Under the pieces are notes generated by a model. That model was not told the origin of the DNA. It did no database searches and was given only the letters and a program-made list of their open reading frames with translations. This document shows positions 26,979-31,023 of a stretch of DNA of 31,023 nt, one piece after another. This stretch comes from JBBDJG01 sp040880005. GTDB taxonomy: Bacteria; Actinomycetota; Thermoleophilia; Solirubrobacterales; JBBDJG01. Location of the stretch: the NCBI GenBank assembly GCA_040880005.1, contig JBBDJG010000013.1, forward strand, positions 1 to 31,023, given 5' to 3'. Numbering within the stretch: the stretch's first letter is position 1; every line of letters starts with the position of its first letter. Both the position numbers and the translations under genes were made by a program.

Positions 26979-28232
26979 ATGCCTTCCAAGCGCCAGATAT
27001 GGGTCCGCGACGTGCCGATCGGCGGAGGAGCTCCGGTCGTCGTACAGTCGATGACCAAGACCGATACGAGCGACGTTGACGCAACGCTCGACCAGATCGC
27101 TCGCATGGTCGATGCCGGCTGTGAACTGGTGCGCGTTGCCGTTCCGCGCGACCGCGACGCCGTGGCGCTGGAGACGATCGTCAAGCGCTCGTCGGTGCCG
27201 GTGATAGCCGACATCCATTTCAATCACACGCTCGCCCTGAAGGCGCTCGACGCCGGAGCCGACTGCATACGTCTCAACCCCGGCAACATCGGCGGACGCG
27301 AAAAGGTCGCCGAAGTCACGCGGCGCGCAACCCAAGCAGGGGTCCCGATGCGCATCGGAGTCAACTCTGGCTCGCTACCCAAACACCTGCACGAGCTGGA
27401 ACGCAACGATCCGGTGGAGGCGCTCGTGCGCGCGGCGCTGGAGTTCGTCGAGCTGATGGAGGACCTCGACTTCGAGAATTTCAAAGTCTCGATCAAGTCG
27501 ACCAACGTGCCGCGCACGATTGCGGCCAACCGGCGCCTCGCGACGGAGATCGACTACCCGATCCATCTCGGCGTGACCGAAAGCGGCACGAAATGGTCGG
27601 GCTCGCTGCGCTCGTCGATCGGCCTAGGGACACTGCTGGCCGACGGCGTCGGTGACACCATTCGCATCTCGCTCTCCACCTTCCACGCCGAGGAGGAGGT
27701 CAAGGTCGCCTGGGAGATCATCAAGGCGCTGGAGCTGCGCCAGCGTGGGCCGGTGCTGATCGCCTGCCCCACCTGTGGCCGCCTCCAATTCGACATGGAC
27801 ACGGTCGTGACCGAGATCGAACGGCGGCTCGAGGCCTACGACCAGCACATTGAGGTCGCGGTGCTGGGATGCGCGGTGAACGGCATCGGCGAGGCGTCAC
27901 ACGCTGACTTCGGCATCACAGGAGCCAAGAACGAGGGCATGATCTTCGCTCACGGCAAGCCGCTGCGGAAGGTTCCGCAGGATCGGCTCGTCGACGAGCT
28001 GTTCGCCGAGATCGACCGATCCCTGGCGGTAGGCGACGTCGAGTCGGATGATCGCAAAGCGGCCGAGGCGGCAGACTGGCTGGCGCGAATCGAGGCCGAG
28101 AACGCGGGCGAGATGACACCGGAGCGGATCGCCAAGCTGGAACGGGAAGCGTCCGGGGCGAATGACGTGACCGCGCCGCCGCTGGAAGCGGAGTCGGTCT
28201 CAGGGCGTCGCTTCAACCGCGCCCGGACCTGA
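26979..28232 (+). CDS. ispG: 4-hydroxy-3-methylbut-2-en-1-yl diphosphate synthase (IspG/GcpE)
   Basis: [4Fe-4S] enzyme that reductively converts MEcPP to HMBPP in the MEP pathway. 417 aa. The barrel domain has PVVVQSMTKTDTSDV, VIADIHFNH, IRLNPGNIGG and RIGVNSGSLP; the C-terminal cluster domain supplies Cys263 and Cys266 in ACPTCGR, Cys298 in LGCAVNGIGEA and Glu305. After the usual end (around GKPLRKVP...) there is a charged, helical extension of about 50 residues (from about 355 on) not needed for the fold. The last 33 bases overlap the 3' end of the convergent glycosyltransferase gene. Confidence 0.95.
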   Translation: MPSKRQIWVRDVPIGGGAPVVVQSMTKTDTSDVDATLDQIARMVDAGCELVRVAVPRDRDAVALETIVKRSSVPVIADIHFNHTLALKALDAGADCIRLNPGNIGGREKVAEVTRRATQAGVPMRIGVNSGSLPKHLHELERNDPVEALVRAALEFVELMEDLDFENFKVSIKSTNVPRTIAANRRLATEIDYPIHLGVTESGTKWSGSLRSSIGLGTLLADGVGDTIRISLSTFHAEEEVKVAWEIIKALELRQRGPVLIACPTCGRLQFDMDTVVTEIERRLEAYDQHIEVAVLGCAVNGIGEASHADFGITGAKNEGMIFAHGKPLRKVPQDRLVDELFAEIDRSLAVGDVESDDRKAAEAADWLARIEAENAGEMTPERIAKLEREASGANDVTAPPLEAESVSGRRFNRART

Positions 28233-29399
28233 GGCCCCGAGGCGATCGCGCAAGTAGAAGACCAGTACCGCGACCATCACGACGTTCACGAACACCACGT
28301 GCTCGAGCGACCCGTAGGCGCCGAACAGCGACTCGGCAAGGTCCAGATCGACGTCGCGGAACTCGACCAGAACCGCTCCGGCCGCGAGGATGGACAGGAA
28401 CCACAGCACCGTCCAGCGCCAAAGCGACATGCCTATCAAGAAAAGGAACGGCAGGGTGATCAGCAGCATGCGGTTGAAGCCCTCGTCCGGCAGCGCGATA
28501 TACGAGCAGAACACGCTCAACACGACCGTGTCCTTGATGTCGATCTTGCGCAGGAGATACAGCGCATAGACAGTGCCAAGGGAGAGCGGCCAGAAGACGC
28601 GCGGTATCAGCGTCGAATACAGGTTCACCTCCGCCAGCAGTTGTGTGATGGCAGCGTGGATCGGAGGGTCGATCGATATGCGGTCGCTACGACGCGCGAA
28701 GGCGTCCAGGCTGTCGGGGAGGTAGGGAAGCTGGGCAAGGGCGACCACGCCCACGAACGCCAGGCACGCCGCTACCGTCCAGCCGCGCGAGCGCAGGCGT
28801 GCGCTATGCAATGCAAGCGCGGGAGCGAACACCACGCTGTACCACTTCAGGGCGGCAAGCGCGATCGCTGAGCCCCACGACAGTGCGAGCCGGCCCGCAT
28901 CGAGCCCAGCGAGTACTCCGATCGTGCACAGCAGCAACAGCGCCTTGTCGTCGGCAAACCCTGTCCACGCCTCGAGCATCAGCGGGTTGAATGCGTAGAA
29001 GGCGATGAAGTTGGCCCGAAATGTGCGCGAGCGCGGATACCACAGGCCGACCGTGGCTATCACCGCGCCGTCCGCCAGCGCAAAAAACACGCGAAGCGTG
29101 TCGGGCGAATCGTGAATCTCGAGCAGCCCCGCGAACAGAAGCAGCTCGGGTGGCGGATTGTCCCCGTAACGCGGATCGAACTCGCCGCCGGGAGGTGCAT
29201 CGTATGGGTTGACGCCGCGGGCGATCAGCCCACCGAAGTAGTGGAAGATGCGCAGGTTGAAGCCCCCGCCGGTGACGGCGATCACGACCGCGCGCGCCAG
29301 CAGCGCAAGCGCCGCCGTGGCCAGCACGGCACGTCGCCATTTGCGCGCGTCCCAGGATTCGATCCTGGCCTGGATGCCGGATAGGGTCGGCTTCGTCAC
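28200..29399 (-). CDS. GT-C (GT87/DUF2029-like) polyprenyl-phosphate-dependent mannosyltransferase-like membrane protein
   Basis: 399 aa from a GTG, with about nine or ten hydrophobic segments starting at residues 24-42. The first loop contains NLRIFHYFGGLIARGVNPYDAPPGG followed by FDPRYGDNPPPELLL. An acidic or polar residue pattern before 'GxNPYD' is typical of GT-C transferases that use polyprenyl-phospho-mannose on the outer membrane face. The exact acceptor is unknown. The stop falls inside the 3' end of ispG. The gene starts 44 bp after the end of the upstream secreted glycoside hydrolase on the same strand, so they may be co-transcribed. No clear Shine-Dalgarno sequence. Confidence 0.7.
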   Translation of the reverse strand: MTKPTLSGIQARIESWDARKWRRAVLATAALALLARAVVIAVTGGGFNLRIFHYFGGLIARGVNPYDAPPGGEFDPRYGDNPPPELLLFAGLLEIHDSPDTLRVFFALADGAVIATVGLWYPRSRTFRANFIAFYAFNPLMLEAWTGFADDKALLLLCTIGVLAGLDAGRLALSWGSAIALAALKWYSVVFAPALALHSARLRSRGWTVAACLAFVGVVALAQLPYLPDSLDAFARRSDRISIDPPIHAAITQLLAEVNLYSTLIPRVFWPLSLGTVYALYLLRKIDIKDTVVLSVFCSYIALPDEGFNRMLLITLPFLFLIGMSLWRWTVLWFLSILAAGAVLVEFRDVDLDLAESLFGAYGSLEHVVFVNVVMVAVLVFYLRDRLGASGPGAVEATP

Positions 29400-29443
29400 G
29401 GTCGGTGAGGTCGGGCGCGAACCCTACCTTCCGCTCGCGAGCC

Positions 29444-30916
29444 TCAGAGCTGCGGCTTGGCGGTGCGACTCATTCCGACCTGAACCTCCTGGCCGGTGGC
29501 CGCATCGGTCACGAAGCCGATGAATCGATAACTCGCTCGCGCAGAGCGTTTGACCCGAAAGTATCCGAACGAATCCGTGGGGAAGGGAGCGCCCACATCG
29601 ACGAAGCCACCGGCGCTGCGACGCTGGAGCTGCACGAGCCGAGACCCGCCGCTGGGTCGCACGCGTCCCCACACCGTCACACCGCCGCGGACCTCGCGCA
29701 CCACGAGCGGCAGTCTGTAGGCGTCGAATGACGGCTTCCTGACGCCTCCTACGAGCCGCAGGCCGGTCTGGAAGCCCGACCACTTGACGGCCGCCGATCC
29801 GGCACGAGCCGGGTCGTCGTAGAGCAGATATTGCGAGTAGCTGCGCACCCGAGAGTTGCGGTACGAGATCTCTTCGGCCGTATTGATCAGGCGCGCTTGC
29901 GCCTGCAGACTGATGCCGACGAACGGATCCGGCGGATGGGACTGAAACCCGAACTCGGTGCTGTAGATCGGCAGACGGACCGGCAGCCGGCCCGCGCGCG
30001 CTGCCTTGTCGAGCGCCGACGAGAGACGGCCTATGACGCTGATGTTGACGATGTCGCGACCCTTGGGTGGATGCGTATTTCCGGCCTGTGCCCCATAGGG
30101 GTGGTGGGCGAAGCCATCGGCTTCGACCTTCTTGAAGTTCTTACAGCCGGCCACGGTGGCACGCCTGCCCCGCAATGGACGGTAGGCAGGGTCCAAGCAA
30201 AGCCACTTGCGCAGAAATGCGAGCGGCCCGATCACCTTGGTGTCGGTTCCCACTGGCGCCAGTTCGCCGACGAACACCTTCGCGCCCGACGCGATCTTAG
30301 ATCGCAATGCCGGCAAACCGCGTTCGACCATTCGCCGGTAGATCCGAGGGGCGAACTCGCGTGGCTTCAAGAAAAGCGCATGGCTCGGCTCGTTCCACAA
30401 GGACCAGTGGTACACGGCCGGCAGGCCCGCGTAGTTGCCGGAGTAACGCTTGCCGACGGCCCGGGCGAAGTCGGCGAACTTGGTTGAGTTCACCTTGTAG
30501 TTGCCGCCGCGCCCGCCGCCGGTCGCCCAGCGCGGTGCCGCCGGCGCAAGCGTGATCAGGACCCGGAAGCCCATCGCCTTGGCACGGACGACCAGATCGT
30601 CGAACGGCCCGAACCCCGGATAGGCGCCAGGGTCGGTGGCGTCGAAGGCGGGCATCTGACGCGCTCCCGGGTCGGGAGCGACCTGTTCCCATCCCACGCC
30701 CACGCGCAGCGTGTCCGCACCAAGCGCTTTGATCTGGTCGAGCGTGCCCTGACGCGTCTGCGTATCTGCAAGTGCGAGATAGCGGCCATCTTCGAAGATC
30801 GACCATTCGGCCTTGCTCGCGTCGGCCGGCGCCGCCGCAACGGTACCAAGCAATATCGCCAGTGCCATCGAAGCAAGCGCCCGTGTGATGCATCGCTTAT
30901 ACGAGAGCGCGCTCAT
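29444..30916 (-). CDS. Secreted clan-A glycoside hydrolase (GH5/GH39-like) with C-terminal beta domain
   Basis: 490 aa. A Sec signal peptide occupies residues 1-34 (basic start, core ALASMALAILLGTVAAA, likely cut after ADA). The (beta/alpha)8 domain has DQIKALGADTLRVGVGWEQVAPDP, GFRVLITLAPAAPRWA, acid/base Glu176 in VYHWSLWNEPSH and a candidate nucleophile Glu321 in PIYSTEFGFQSHPP, followed by YSQYLLYDD. The two-Glu arrangement (NEP, then TEFG) is that of retaining clan-A hydrolases. Residues about 405-485 form a small beta-rich domain (VRGGVTVWGRVRPSGGSRLVQLQRR). Cysteines 240 and 258 may pair. Substrate unknown. The ATG at 30916 precedes the signal peptide; a longer frame from 30952 is possible. 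Confidence 0.8.
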   Translation of the reverse strand: MSALSYKRCITRALASMALAILLGTVAAAPADASKAEWSIFEDGRYLALADTQTRQGTLDQIKALGADTLRVGVGWEQVAPDPGARQMPAFDATDPGAYPGFGPFDDLVVRAKAMGFRVLITLAPAAPRWATGGGRGGNYKVNSTKFADFARAVGKRYSGNYAGLPAVYHWSLWNEPSHALFLKPREFAPRIYRRMVERGLPALRSKIASGAKVFVGELAPVGTDTKVIGPLAFLRKWLCLDPAYRPLRGRRATVAGCKNFKKVEADGFAHHPYGAQAGNTHPPKGRDIVNISVIGRLSSALDKAARAGRLPVRLPIYSTEFGFQSHPPDPFVGISLQAQARLINTAEEISYRNSRVRSYSQYLLYDDPARAGSAAVKWSGFQTGLRLVGGVRKPSFDAYRLPLVVREVRGGVTVWGRVRPSGGSRLVQLQRRSAGGFVDVGAPFPTDSFGYFRVKRSARASYRFIGFVTDAATGQEVQVGMSRTAKPQL

Positions 30917-31023
30917 CCCCGATTCATGGTAGTTGCGCCAATGGCAGCTCACGCCGGTTGGCCAGCTATCTAGTACTCGCTCCGATTGATCCGCGACCTC
31001 ATGCCACGAGCACCTTACCGGTG
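30917..31023. other. Right-edge region upstream of the glycoside hydrolase
   Basis: 107 bp. On the minus strand TACCAT (complement of 30926-30931) lies 9 nt before the hydrolase ATG and may be its -10 element. At the very edge the minus strand reads TGKVLVA and a stop (30999-31023), which could be the C-terminus of an upstream gene such as a medium-chain dehydrogenase, but seven residues cannot establish this. Confidence 0.25.

Noticed and set aside
29352..29368. Palindrome CCAGGAT-TCG-ATCCTGG in the glycosyltransferase 5' region
   Set aside because: A short stem within coding sequence near the gene start with no A/T run or protein insertion; it may be chance in GC-rich DNA.
1..31023. tRNA, rRNA, IS elements, integrase or attachment sites
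   Set aside because: No cloverleaf, rRNA segment, transposase or integrase motif, or terminal repeats were seen on either strand.

Overview
The window is a chromosomal segment of a high-GC bacterium, most likely an actinobacterium of the class Thermoleophilia (Solirubrobacterales-like). This placement is an inference. It rests on GC of about 65-70% in most genes, a short HisG paired with HisZ, an Asp-type MurA, a sepF-proC-yggT block, start codons ATG/GTG/TTG in tightly overlapping genes, and several genes whose -10 element sits 6-7 nt before the start codon (leaderless type). I see no phage, IS element, CRISPR array, tRNA or rRNA.

Layout. 1-383: the 5' end of an alpha/beta-hydrolase gene runs off the left edge on the minus strand, and a small zinc-finger gene with an apparent one-base frameshift diverges from it. 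485-1783: murA. 1919-7591: histidine operon hisZ-hisG-hisD-hisB-hisH-hisA-hisF, almost all joined by overlapping stop/start codons; hisC and hisI/E are absent. hisD has clearly lower GC than its neighbours, and hisF carries a perfect 11-bp hairpin inside an in-frame insertion. 7581-11488: a group of export-type genes, namely an RTX-repeat secreted protein and a membrane-anchored PQQ-like beta-propeller (minus), a glucose/sorbosone-dehydrogenase-like propeller (plus), and an AhpE-like peroxiredoxin (minus).

11523-28232 is one long plus-strand run of core genes. It begins with a CCA-adding/poly(A) polymerase family gene. A two-gene unit follows (a 77-aa unknown plus an AbiEii-like nucleotidyltransferase), then a lipocalin/tocopherol-cyclase-like protein. 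Next come pgeF-yggS-sepF-proC-yggT-yggU-lspA-rluD (cell wall, division and RNA modification), then the classic rpsB-tsf-pyrH-frr-uppS-cdsA-dxr-rseP-ispG block, which links translation, UMP supply, undecaprenyl and phospholipid synthesis, the MEP pathway and intramembrane proteolysis. 28200-30916 on the minus strand holds a secreted clan-A glycoside hydrolase followed by a GT-C mannosyltransferase-like membrane protein, whose 3' end overlaps ispG tail to tail.

Most of the window is ordinary housekeeping. The observations most worth a second look are the hairpin insertion in hisF, the compositional island in hisD, the repeated leaderless promoter pattern, the twin CX7C loops in the RseP PDZ domains, unusual residues in the UppS active-site motifs, the long repetitive tail on ribosomal protein S2, and the possible toxin/antitoxin-like pair at 12855-13608. 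I found no clear new multi-gene system.
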